A stretch of DNA of 64,000 nucleotides, from contig DATKRH010000292.1 in assembly GCA_035532295.1 (NCBI GenBank), forward strand, positions 22,776 to 86,775, given 5' to 3'. The position numbers and the translations under genes are program-made. Source of the DNA: DASUBV01 sp035532295. Lineage in GTDB: Bacteria > Actinomycetota > Actinomycetes > Streptosporangiales > Streptosporangiaceae. Below are positions 56,623-64,000 of the stretch, in pieces. Under the pieces are notes generated by a model that saw nothing but the letters and a program-made list of their open reading frames with translations, was not told the origin of the DNA and ran no database searches. Numbering within the stretch: the stretch's first letter is position 1; each line of letters opens with the position of its first letter.

Positions 56623-59268
56623 ATGAGCCTGGCTCCGTCGGCCTGGACGGCGCTGAGCTCGCTGGCGGCGGCCGGCGCGGTCATGGCCCTGCTGGGCGGC
56701 CGTCAGCAGCCGGAGGCCGACCGGCCCGCTCGCCGGTGGCTCGCGGTGAGCGCCGCGCTGTGGGGCGGCGCCGCCATCGCCCAGGACGTGGCCAGCGGCG
56801 TGATCGGCGCCGCCGGCCCGCTGACCCTGGCCGGCCTGCTCAGCCTGGCCGCACTGCCGCCGCTGGTGATCGGCCTGGCCGGCCTGGCGTACTCCCGCCC
56901 GCCGGGCGGGCTGGCCGGGCTGGTCCAGCTCAGGCTGGCGCGGGCCGGCGTGGCCCGGCTCGCCGACGGCTGCCTGCTGGCGGCCTCGCTGTTCCTGATC
57001 GGCTGGGTGACGGTGCTGGCCTCGGTGTATGCCCAGGCCGACATGGGCGCGGGGGCGTTTGCCGCTAACCTGGTCAACCCGCTGGCCGACCTGGCCGTCC
57101 TGGCCGGCGTCCTCTACCTCGCGGCCAGGGGCGGCTGGCGCGGCCTGCTGCCGTTTCTCGCGCTGCTGCTCGCGACGGCCGGCGACTGCCTGGCGGTCAG
57201 CGACCGGACGATCGGCTCCTACCCGGGCTGGGCGGCGCAGCTCACCTGGCTCGGCGGCATCTGCCTGCTGGGCGCTACGCCGATCGCGCTCTCCCGAGCC
57301 GCCAAGGCCGGCCCGCCGACGGACCAGCCGGGGCCCGCTGCCCACGTTAATCAGCCCGACTCCCGCCGGCCTGCCTACGCCGCCATCGCAGCCGCGGCAC
57401 TGGCGGCCATCCTGACGCTGGGCCGTGCGCTGGCCGGAGGCTCGATCGAGCCGGTCGCCGTCGTCGCGGTCGCGGTCGTAGTGCTCGCGCTGGCCGCTCG
57501 GCTGGCGGGCCTGTTCCGGCAGGCGGCCGCCGCCTCGGCGCTGTCCCGCGAGGCTAGCCGCCAGTTCAGCGAGCTGGCCGACCGGACCAGCGACGCGGTG
57601 CTGGTGTGCGAGCTGAACGGCACGATTGAATACGCCAGCCCCGCGGTGGCCCACTTCGGCTACTCGCCCGGCCAGCTCCTGGGGTCGTCGCTGGCCGGAC
57701 TGGTGCATCCCGAGGACCGCGCCCTGGGGACGCGGGTAGCGCTGGCGGCGGGAGACACTTCCGCCGGGCTCGCGAAATTCGCCTGCCGGGTGCGCGCCGC
57801 GGACGGCACCTGGCGGCACGTGCAGTCCACGATCTCCCGGTACACCGAGCCGGGCGTAGCCGACCGGCTGTTCGTGACGGCGCGGGACCTCAGCGACCAG
57901 GTCGCGCTGCGCAGGCAGCTCACCCACCTGACGTTCCACGATGGGGTCACCGGGCTGCCCAACCGGGCCTACCTGGAGGAGCGCGCCAAGGAGCTGCTCG
58001 GCACGTCGGGCCAGCCGGTCGCGGCCGTCTTCCTCGACCTGGACGGTTTCACCGATGTCAACGACTCGGTCGGGCATGGCGCGGGCGACCTGCTGCTGGC
58101 ACAGGCCGCCCGGCGCCTGCGGGCGGCGGTGCCGTCGCACCAGATGGTGGCACGCTGGGGCAGCGACGAGTTCGCGGTCCTCATGGCCGACGCCGCCAGC
58201 CCGCAGGAGGTCATCGACATCGCCGAACGGCTGGCCGTCGACATCGCCGCCGAGCCGTTCCGGGTCGCGGACCGCGATGTCCCGCTGACCGCCAGCGTCG
58301 GCGTCGCGCTGTCGGCCGGGGACACGACCGGGCACCTGCTGCGCAACGCCGACGTCGCGATGTCCCGGGCGAAGGAAGGCGGCGGCGGCCGCGTGGAGGT
58401 CTTCGCCGCGCACATGCACGCCGATGCGGTGCGCCGGCTGGAACTGGCCACGCAGCTGCGCCAGGCCATCACCGACGCATCTCTCGGCATCGACTACCTG
58501 CCTGTGGTGGAGCTCGCCACCTCCCGGGTAACGGGCGTGGAGGCGCTGGTCCGGTGGTCGCCGCACGGCGCGCCGATGCCGCCGCGAGAGTTCCTCGGGG
58601 TCGCCGAGGATTCCGGGCTGATCGTGCCGCTCGGTGACTGGGTGCTGCGCGAGGCATGCGCGCAGGTCGCGCAGTGGCGGGCGTCGGGCTGGGAGATCGG
58701 GCTTTCGGTCAACTTCTCGCTGCGCCAGGTCAGCGCCGCCCGGTTCGCCGAGTCCGTGCTGGCGGCCCTGGACCACAGCGGCCTGTCGCACAGCGCGCTG
58801 ACCCTGGAGGTCACCGAGCAGGTGCTGGTCGAGGGGGCAGGCCCCATGGTGGAAGGGCTGGCCCGGCTCCGGCAGAAGGGCGTCCGGCTGGCGATCGACG
58901 ACTTCGGGACCGGCTACGCATCCCTGGCCTACCTGCGCGAGCTGCCCGTCGACATCATCAAGATCGACCCGTCCTTCGTGGCCGGCCTCGGCACCGACGG
59001 CACCCTCGCCCTGCTGACCCGGACCATCGTCCAGGTCGGCCACGACCTGGGCATTGAGGTCGTGGCCGAGGGCATCGAGCGCCCGGAGCAGCTAGAGCTG
59101 CTGCGGGCCATGGGCTGCGGCCTCGGCCAGGGATACCTGGTGGCCAGGCCGATGGCCGCCCGCGGCATCGAGGCGCTGGCGGCGGCCGATCACGAACCGC
59201 ATCCGGCTCCGGACGACGAGCGGGGATCGGCGGCGGCCTCGGGGCCAGCCACGCTAACGATCTTGTGA
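56623..59268 (+). CDS. Membrane PAS-GGDEF-EAL c-di-GMP enzyme with degenerate GSDEF
   Basis: The 881-residue protein has about 8 or more N-terminal helices (10-295), a PAS domain (315-425: SDAVLVCELNGTIEYASPAVAHFGYSPGQLLG), and a GGDEF domain reading WGSDEF (513-517). Its EAL domain is intact (EAL 640-642, LEVTEQVL, IDDFGTGYASLAYL, KIDPSF, AEGIERPEQ). Ser in the second Gly position may reduce or abolish cyclase activity, so it is most likely a phosphodiesterase. The position before serA resembles that of cdgF (SCO5511) in S. coelicolor. The start lacks a clear ribosome site. Confidence 0.88.
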   Translation: MSLAPSAWTALSSLAAAGAVMALLGGRQQPEADRPARRWLAVSAALWGGAAIAQDVASGVIGAAGPLTLAGLLSLAALPPLVIGLAGLAYSRPPGGLAGLVQLRLARAGVARLADGCLLAASLFLIGWVTVLASVYAQADMGAGAFAANLVNPLADLAVLAGVLYLAARGGWRGLLPFLALLLATAGDCLAVSDRTIGSYPGWAAQLTWLGGICLLGATPIALSRAAKAGPPTDQPGPAAHVNQPDSRRPAYAAIAAAALAAILTLGRALAGGSIEPVAVVAVAVVVLALAARLAGLFRQAAAASALSREASRQFSELADRTSDAVLVCELNGTIEYASPAVAHFGYSPGQLLGSSLAGLVHPEDRALGTRVALAAGDTSAGLAKFACRVRAADGTWRHVQSTISRYTEPGVADRLFVTARDLSDQVALRRQLTHLTFHDGVTGLPNRAYLEERAKELLGTSGQPVAAVFLDLDGFTDVNDSVGHGAGDLLLAQAARRLRAAVPSHQMVARWGSDEFAVLMADAASPQEVIDIAERLAVDIAAEPFRVADRDVPLTASVGVALSAGDTTGHLLRNADVAMSRAKEGGGGRVEVFAAHMHADAVRRLELATQLRQAITDASLGIDYLPVVELATSRVTGVEALVRWSPHGAPMPPREFLGVAEDSGLIVPLGDWVLREACAQVAQWRASGWEIGLSVNFSLRQVSAARFAESVLAALDHSGLSHSALTLEVTEQVLVEGAGPMVEGLARLRQKGVRLAIDDFGTGYASLAYLRELPVDIIKIDPSFVAGLGTDGTLALLTRTIVQVGHDLGIEVVAEGIERPEQLELLRAMGCGLGQGYLVARPMAARGIEALAAADHEPHPAPDDERGSAAASGPATLTIL

Positions 59269-59290
59269 CGGCGGTCGCAAAAGCCGCCGT

Positions 59291-59296
59291 TAGACT
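59291..59296 (+). promoter_or_regulatory. Putative serA -10 box
   Basis: TAGACT implies a start near 59303 and a leader of about 30 bases carrying GGAGGA before the GTG. Confidence 0.45.
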
Positions 59297-59331
59297 GGCC
59301 TCGCAGCCCCCGACGACGGAGGACCTTAGCC

Positions 59332-60936
59332 GTGCCCAGACCGATCGTCCTCGTCGCAGAGGAGCTCTCGCCGGCCGGGATCGCCCAGCTGGGCTCCGCG
59401 TTCGACATCCGCTACGCCGACGGCAGCGACCGGGGCCAGCTTCTGCCGGCGCTGGCCGACGCGGACGCGGTCATCGTGCGCAGCGCCACCATCATCGACG
59501 CCGAGGCGATCGCCCGGGCCCCCCGGCTCCGCGTGGTGGCCCGGGCCGGGGTCGGCCTGGACAACGTGGATATCGAGGCCGCGACCAAGGCCGGCGTCAT
59601 GGTCGTGAACTCGCCGACCTCGAACATCGTGAGCGCCGCCGAGCACGCCGTGGCGCTGCTGCTGTCACTGGCCCGCAACGTCCCGCAGGCCATGGCCTCG
59701 CTCAAGAGCGGCCGGTGGCAGCGCGCGGCGTTCACCGGGGTCGAGCTGCACGGCAAGGTGGCCGGAATCCTCGGCCTGGGCAAGATCGGCGTACTGGTCG
59801 CGGAGCGGCTGGCGGCCTTCGGCATGATGGTGATCGCCTATGACCCGTACGTGGCGGCCGCCCGGGCCGACGAGCTGGGCGTCCGCCTGGCCAGCCTGGA
59901 CGAGCTACTAGCCGAGGCCGACTTCATCAGCGTCCACCTGCCCAGAAGCGCCGAGACCGTTGGCCTGCTCGGCGACCGTGAGCTCCACCTGGTCAAGCCG
60001 CAGGTGCGGATCATTAACGCGGCCCGGGGCGGGATCGTCGACGAGGCCGCGCTGGCCAGCGCGGTGCGCGACGGCCGAGTGGCCGGGGCGGCGCTGGATG
60101 TCTACGCCCGTGAGCCGTGCACCGACAGCCCGCTCTTCGGCTTCGACAACGTCGTCGTCACCCCGCATCTGGGGGCCAGCACCGCCGAGGCGCAGGAGAA
60201 GGCAGGCACCGAGGTGGCCCGGTCGGTCCGGCTGGCCCTGGCCGGCGAGTTCGTGCCCGATGCGGTGAACGTCCAGGGCGGCGCCGTGGCCGACGAGATC
60301 AAGCCCGTGCTGCCGCTGGCCGAGAAGCTGGGCCGGATCTTCACCGCGCTCGCGGGTGGCGTCGCGGCCCGCGTCGAGGTCGAGGTCCAGGGCGAGATCG
60401 CCGCGCTGGATGTCAGCGTCCTGCAGCTAGCGGCGATGAAGGGCATCTTCGTCGACTCCGTCGCGGATGCGGTCACCTACGTGAACGCGCCGCTGGTCGC
60501 GCGGGAGCGCGGCGTGGAGGTCAGCCTCCGCACCACGAGCGAGTGCCCGGACTGGCGCAACCTGCTCCGGCTGCGCGGCACGCTGCCCGACGGCCAGGTC
60601 GTCTCCGTCAGCGGCACGCTGACCGGCCTGCGGCACGCGGCCAAGGTCGTCGAGATCAACGGCTTCGAGGCCGAGCTCGCCCCGGTCGCGCACATGATGT
60701 TCCTCACCTATACCGACCGGCCGGGCGTGGTCGGTGTCGTCGGCCAGATCCTCGGCGGCCGGAGCATTAACATCGCCGGGATGCAGGTCTGCCGGGACGC
60801 TCGCGGCGGTGAGGCGCTGATCGCCCTGACCGTGGACTGCGCCGTGCCCGCGGACGCGCTGGCCGAGATCACCGAGGCGATCGGGGCCACGATGGCCCGC
60901 GTGGTTGACCTGGGCGATGACCTGGGTGATGACTGA
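59332..60936 (+). CDS. serA: D-3-phosphoglycerate dehydrogenase, long (ASB-ACT) type
   Basis: The 534-residue enzyme starts serine synthesis. RAGVGLDNVDIEAATKAGV, the NAD loop GILGLGKIGVLVAERL, INAARGGIVDEAAL and the catalytic His in VVTPHLGAST are intact. The C-terminal half holds the allosteric substrate-binding domain and an ACT domain (FLTYTDRPGVVGVVGQILGGRSINIAGMQ), as in the serine-inhibited mycobacterial enzyme. The ilvBNC genes that precede serA in Streptomyces are not here. Confidence 0.95.
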   Translation: MPRPIVLVAEELSPAGIAQLGSAFDIRYADGSDRGQLLPALADADAVIVRSATIIDAEAIARAPRLRVVARAGVGLDNVDIEAATKAGVMVVNSPTSNIVSAAEHAVALLLSLARNVPQAMASLKSGRWQRAAFTGVELHGKVAGILGLGKIGVLVAERLAAFGMMVIAYDPYVAAARADELGVRLASLDELLAEADFISVHLPRSAETVGLLGDRELHLVKPQVRIINAARGGIVDEAALASAVRDGRVAGAALDVYAREPCTDSPLFGFDNVVVTPHLGASTAEAQEKAGTEVARSVRLALAGEFVPDAVNVQGGAVADEIKPVLPLAEKLGRIFTALAGGVAARVEVEVQGEIAALDVSVLQLAAMKGIFVDSVADAVTYVNAPLVARERGVEVSLRTTSECPDWRNLLRLRGTLPDGQVVSVSGTLTGLRHAAKVVEINGFEAELAPVAHMMFLTYTDRPGVVGVVGQILGGRSINIAGMQVCRDARGGEALIALTVDCAVPADALAEITEAIGATMARVVDLGDDLGDD

Positions 60937-60967
60937 CCGCGGATCTTGCCGGCCAGTTACAGGCAAG

Positions 60968-60973
60968 TAAAGT
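60968..60973 (+). promoter_or_regulatory. -10 box of leuB, leaderless arrangement
   Basis: TAAAGT lies 7 bases before GTG 60981, with no ribosome site in between. Confidence 0.55.
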
Positions 60974-60980
60974 ACCTCCC

Positions 60981-62069
60981 GTGACAGGATCTAGCGCGGG
61001 ATATGCCACGGGACACGCGGGACGCAGCGTCCGGGTAGCGCTCATCGGCGGTGACGGCATCGGCCCGGAGGTAGTCGCGGAAGCGACCAAGGTCATGCTG
61101 GCCGCGGCCGGTGATGTCACCGTCGAGACCACGAGCTACGACCTGGGCGCGGCGCGCTGGCACCGCACGGGCGAGGTCCTGCCGGACACGGTGCTGAGCG
61201 AGATCGCCGCGCATGACGCCATCCTGCTCGGGGCCGTCGGCGACCCGAGCGTCCCGAGCGGCGTCCTCGAGCGCGGTCTCCTGCTGCGGCTTCGGTTCGA
61301 GCTCGACCAGTACGTCAACCTGCGGCCGGTCCGGCTCTACCCCAGCGTCGCGTCCCCGCTGGCGCGGGTCCGCCCCGAGTCCATCGACATGCTCGTCGTC
61401 CGGGAGGGCACCGAGGGCCCGTATGTCGAGGCGGGCGGCGTCATGCGCAAGAACACCCCCGCCGAAGTGGCGACCCAGGAGAGCATTAACACCGCCTACG
61501 GTGTCAGCCGAGTCGTCCGGTACGCGCTGCAGAGGGCCGCTGAGCGGCCGCGGCGGCGGCTGACGCTGGTGCACAAGACCAACGTGCTGACCTACGCCGG
61601 AGATCTCTGGGCGCGCAGCCTGGCCGGACTGGCGCCGGAGTTCGGCGGCGTCGAGACCGAGTACTGCCACATGGACGCCGCGTCGACCTACTTCGTCACC
61701 CAGCCGGAGCGGTTTGACGTGATCGTCACCGACAACCTGTTCGGCGACATCCTGACGGCGCTCGGCGCGGCGGTGGCCGGCGGCCTCGGCCTGGCCGCCA
61801 GCGCGAGCATCAACCCGGAGCGGACCACGCCGAGCATGTTCGAGCCCGTGCACGGCAGCGCGCCCGACCTGGCGGGCAAGCACAAGGCCGACCCGACGGC
61901 GGCGATCTTGTCGGTCGCGATGCTGTGCGAGCACGTGGGCCTCACCGCCGCGGCCGGCCGGATCGAGCAGGCGGTCGCCGACGACCTGCTGGAACGCCAG
62001 GGCGCCTGGGCGGCCCGGACCACCCGCGAGATCGGCGACGATATCGCGGAGCGGGTGGCGGGCTACTAG
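60981..62069 (+). CDS. leuB: 3-isopropylmalate dehydrogenase
   Basis: The 362-residue NAD enzyme catalyses the third step of leucine synthesis. ALIGGDGIGPEVVAEATKV, LLRLRFELDQYVNLRPVRLYP, VVREGTEGPYVEAGG, TDNLFGDILTALGAAVAGGLGLAASASINPE and FEPVHGSAPDLAGKHKADPTA match LeuB. The start is probably leaderless. It lies 44 bases after serA. Confidence 0.94.
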   Translation: MTGSSAGYATGHAGRSVRVALIGGDGIGPEVVAEATKVMLAAAGDVTVETTSYDLGAARWHRTGEVLPDTVLSEIAAHDAILLGAVGDPSVPSGVLERGLLLRLRFELDQYVNLRPVRLYPSVASPLARVRPESIDMLVVREGTEGPYVEAGGVMRKNTPAEVATQESINTAYGVSRVVRYALQRAAERPRRRLTLVHKTNVLTYAGDLWARSLAGLAPEFGGVETEYCHMDAASTYFVTQPERFDVIVTDNLFGDILTALGAAVAGGLGLAASASINPERTTPSMFEPVHGSAPDLAGKHKADPTAAILSVAMLCEHVGLTAAAGRIEQAVADDLLERQGAWAARTTREIGDDIAERVAGY

Positions 62070-62118
62070 GCGGCTGATAGAGCACCTATAGCACCTAGAC
62101 GTCTGAGACCTATCGCGC

Positions 62119-62124
62119 TAAACT
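62119..62124 (+). promoter_or_regulatory. -10 box of the 137-residue hypothetical gene, leaderless arrangement
   Basis: TAAACT lies 6 bases before ATG 62131. Confidence 0.5.
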
Positions 62125-62130
62125 CGTCGC

Positions 62131-62544
62131 ATGGCAGGCGAGCGCGAGCTGATGGACCGGGCGCGGGACGTGATTGCCGCCCGGCTGACCGCGGAGCACC
62201 CGGGCTGGCAGGCGGGCCATGATCTGTATGGCTGGCATGCGCACCGGCTGGATGACGGGCACACGGTGCGGGCGACCGGGCCGGACGGGCTGCGGGCCCT
62301 CATCAGCGCCTCGCCGCCGTTCGCCACCGGGCGCCTGGTCGCCGAGATCAGACGGGCATATCCGGCCTGGCATATCTGGCGAGACGGTACCGGATGGTGG
62401 CACGCGCGACGCCGCGGCAACTTCCGGCAGGAGTACCGTCCGGGCGCGCCGCTGTATGCCGTGCACGAGCCCGACGCCGTGTTATTGCGTGATCGGCTCC
62501 AGCAGCAGGACAAGCAGGATCAGCAAGACGCGGCGCAGGACTGA
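62131..62544 (+). CDS. Hypothetical protein, 137 residues
   Basis: I do not recognise a family. The protein is soluble and rich in Trp, His and Arg (PGWQAGHDLYGWHAHRL, AWHIWRDGTGWWHARRRGNF), with a Gln/Asp-rich tail (LQQQDKQDQQDAAQD). The leaderless -10 box and consistent third-base GC support a real gene. It lies 61 bases after leuB and 51 before the FAH hydrolase. Confidence 0.7.
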   Translation: MAGERELMDRARDVIAARLTAEHPGWQAGHDLYGWHAHRLDDGHTVRATGPDGLRALISASPPFATGRLVAEIRRAYPAWHIWRDGTGWWHARRRGNFRQEYRPGAPLYAVHEPDAVLLRDRLQQQDKQDQQDAAQD

Positions 62545-62595
62545 GCGGGCGGGCTCGCTATGCGGAGGTCCGCATGGCCTCAGTAAGCTCCCGCC

Positions 62596-63396
62596 ATGCG
62601 TATAGCGAGGTTTGCCTTCGGCGGCGAGGTCCGTTACGGAGTGGTGGATAGTCCCGGTCGCGGCTCGGCCGACGATGAGCTGCAGGTCGCCGAGCTGGCC
62701 GGGCATCCGTTCGGAGCGGCCGACTCGATCCGGTTCACTGGGGCCCGCTTTCCGGTCGCCGATGTCCGGCTGCTGGCCCCGGTCCTGCCGAGCAAGGTCG
62801 TGGCGATCGGCAAGAACTATGCCGCGCACGCCCGGGAGATGGGCGGCGAGCCGCCGGCTGAGCCGGTGATCTTCCTCAAGCCCTCGACCTCCGTCGCCGG
62901 CCCCGTCGACCCGATCGTCCGGCCCACGCGGCTGTCCAAGCGAGTCGACTACGAGGGCGAGCTGGCCGTCGTCATCGGCAGGGTCTGCCGCGACGTGCCG
63001 CAGGAGCGCGCGGCCGAGTCAATTTTCGGTTACACCTGCGCCAACGACGTCACGGCCCGTGACCTCCAGGCCAGCGACGGCCAGTGGGCCCGGGCCAAGG
63101 GCTTCGACACCTTCTGCCCGCTGGGGCCGTGGATCGAGACCGACCTCGATCCCGCCGACCTGGAGCTCACCACCACGGTGAACGGCGAGGTGCGACAGCA
63201 GTCGCGCACGTCACTGCTCCTGCACCACGTCGCCGCGCTCGTCAGCTACGTCACCGCCGTGATGACGCTGCTGCCCGGCGATGTCCTGCTCACCGGGACG
63301 CCCGAGGGCGTCGGACCGCTGGAGCGAGGCGATCAGGTGTCGGTCACGATCGAGGGCATCGGAACGCTGAGTAACCGAGTCGTGGACAGCGGCTGA
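62596..63396 (+). CDS. Fumarylacetoacetate hydrolase family protein
   Basis: The 266-residue metal-dependent enzyme has VVAIGKNYAAHAREMG, PVIFLKPSTSVAGP, VDYEGELAVVIG (metal-binding Glu residues), TCANDVTARDLQ and LLTGTPEGVGPLERGD. Family members hydrolyse or decarboxylate 2-keto-enol acids. In actinomycetes this gene often lies between leuB and gltX, which fits the tRNA genes that follow. The actual substrate is unknown. Confidence 0.9.
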   Translation: MRIARFAFGGEVRYGVVDSPGRGSADDELQVAELAGHPFGAADSIRFTGARFPVADVRLLAPVLPSKVVAIGKNYAAHAREMGGEPPAEPVIFLKPSTSVAGPVDPIVRPTRLSKRVDYEGELAVVIGRVCRDVPQERAAESIFGYTCANDVTARDLQASDGQWARAKGFDTFCPLGPWIETDLDPADLELTTTVNGEVRQQSRTSLLLHHVAALVSYVTAVMTLLPGDVLLTGTPEGVGPLERGDQVSVTIEGIGTLSNRVVDSG

Positions 63397-63434
63397 GCCG
63401 CCGCCTTCCGGCCCGGCGCAGTCGCGGTATCACT

Positions 63435-63464
63435 TTGGCCCGCGCCTCCCGGTTCGGCTACACT
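63435..63464 (+). promoter_or_regulatory. Promoter of tRNA-Gln
   Basis: TTGGCC (63435-63440), an 18-base spacer and TACACT (63459-63464) precede the tRNA by 35 bases. Confidence 0.6.
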
Positions 63465-63499
63465 GCTCAGGCGCGCTCAGCTCAGCAGGGCGCGCCCCA

Positions 63500-63574
63500 T
63501 GGGGTATGGGGTAATTGGCAGCCCGACGGGTTCTGGCCCCGTTAGTCTAGGTTCGAGTCCTGGTACCCCAGCCA
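63500..63574 (+). tRNA. tRNA-Gln (CUG), with encoded CCA
   Basis: Acceptor arms TGGGGTA and TACCCCA pair fully. T8 and A14 are in place, the anticodon loop TTCTGGC gives CUG on a 5-base stem (ACGGG/CCCGT), and the T-loop is GTTCGAGTC. Discriminator G at 63571 is followed by genomic CCA. Confidence 0.95.
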
Positions 63575-63679
63575 CGTACGACCGGCGATGCCCGTGCACC
63601 ACGCTGGCTTCCAGCCAGGTGCTGCAGGCGGCCCTGGGCGAGGCTCCTACCTGCGGCGAGATGCGCGGCCTCGGCGGGT

Positions 63680-63709
63680 TTGGCGTGTCCCTGCGAGGTG
63701 CGCTAACCT
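63680..63709 (+). promoter_or_regulatory. Promoter of tRNA-Glu
   Basis: TTGGCG (63680-63685), an 18-base spacer and TAACCT (63704-63709) copy the layout of the tRNA-Gln promoter. Confidence 0.5.
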
Positions 63710-63716
63710 TACTTCG

Positions 63717-63780
63717 CGACTGGGGATGGCAGGTCCGGCTTCGGCAGCGGATTCGAGTCCTTCGATCCAGTCGTTATTTT
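63717..63780 (+). terminator. Long stem-loop followed by a T-rich run between the two tRNAs
   Basis: CGACTGG pairs with CCAGTCG across a structured loop and is followed by TTATTTT, unusual in this GC-rich region. It may end tRNA-Gln transcripts or fold in the tRNA-Glu leader. Confidence 0.4.
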
Positions 63781-63787
63781 GTGACCT

Positions 63788-63860
63788 GGCCCCGTCGTCT
63801 AGCGGCCCAGGACGCCGCCCTCTCAAGGCGGTGGCGCCGGTTCAAATCCGGTCGGGGCTA
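63788..63860 (+). tRNA. tRNA-Glu (CUC)
   Basis: The acceptor GGCCCCG pairs with CGGGGCT (G1-U72 wobble), which puts T8 and A14 in their conserved places. The anticodon loop CTCTCAA on CCGCC/GGCGG gives CUC. The T-arm is CCGGTTCAAATCCGG, discriminator A, 73 bases. CCA is not encoded. Confidence 0.95.
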
Positions 63861-63878
63861 CACGTGTAGCAGCAGGTG

Positions 63879-63914
63879 AAGGGCCTGATCGCCGGTCGTG
63901 GCGGTCGGGCCCTT
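63879..63914 (+). terminator. Terminator after tRNA-Glu
   Basis: A 13-pair stem with two G-T wobbles (aagggcctgatcg with cggtcgggccctt) and a 10-base loop is followed by gatcatttgt. Confidence 0.7.
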
Positions 63915-64000
63915 GATCATTTGTAGGGCAGGATGTGGGCAGAACTGGCCGTCAGGGGGCGGCACTTTTCCGCACGGATTGGCCCTGCCGGGTATCGGGC

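Noticed and set aside
63717..63773. A third tRNA gene between tRNA-Gln and tRNA-Glu
   Set aside because: A T-arm-like GGATTCGAGTCC and an acceptor-like stem exist, but the segment is only 57 bases with no anticodon arm.

Overview
The window is high-GC bacterial DNA (about 70% or more by eye) with frequent GTG starts, strong Shine-Dalgarno sites and gene neighbourhoods typical of Actinomycetota: sucCD-perM-purN-purH-folD, cysteine desulfurase-mnmA-methionine synthase-ligA-gatCAB, and serA-leuB-FAH hydrolase-tRNA-Gln-tRNA-Glu. I infer a soil actinomycete, perhaps Streptosporangiales or a relative of Streptomyces. No plasmid or phage backbone, CRISPR array, rRNA or insertion sequence was seen.

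Layout. 1-7.6 kb: end of a membrane protein, an FHA-HTH regulator, then citrate synthase, DUF3017, isocitrate dehydrogenase, malate dehydrogenase and an LCP cell-wall ligase. 7.7-13.6 kb: M20 amidohydrolase, CNNM/CorC protein, guaA, kynureninase. 13.8-24.3 kb: a catabolic block on the minus strand (saccharopine dehydrogenase-like, aminobutyraldehyde-type dehydrogenase, PIG-L deacetylase, three-subunit molybdenum hydroxylase of the CO dehydrogenase family, a CoxG protein and a CMD protein), divergent from an APC permease. 24.4-30.4 kb: pcrA, then a secreted GH6/GH12 cellulase pair with a LacI regulator. 30.5-42 kb: a B12-binding mutase subunit, sucCD, perM, an N5-glutamine methyltransferase-like gene, purN-purH-folD, etfBA. 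42-53 kb: cysteine desulfurase, mnmA, an accessory islet (GNAT, GntR, small membrane protein), methionine synthase, ligA, a GGDEF-EAL protein. 53-64 kb: gatCAB, a second PAS-GGDEF-EAL protein, serA, leuB, a hypothetical gene, an FAH hydrolase and two tRNAs.

How the genes work together. The TCA genes are split over two sites (citrate synthase, icd and mdh; sucCD). EtfBA, the mutase subunit and the catabolic block suggest a metabolism built around acyl-CoA, amine and aromatic breakdown, with cellulose as a carbon source. Two c-di-GMP enzymes bracket gatCAB.

Most unusual points. (1) The CoxG protein carries a domain that closely resembles the RNA polymerase alpha-subunit C-terminal domain, then a transmembrane helix. 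(2) An inverted repeat encloses the -10 box of citrate synthase. (3) Three micro-ORFs sit behind near-perfect ribosome sites. (4) Many housekeeping genes carry short in-frame tandem repeats at their ends. (5) Several genes look leaderless, with a TAnnnT box 6-7 bases before the start codon.
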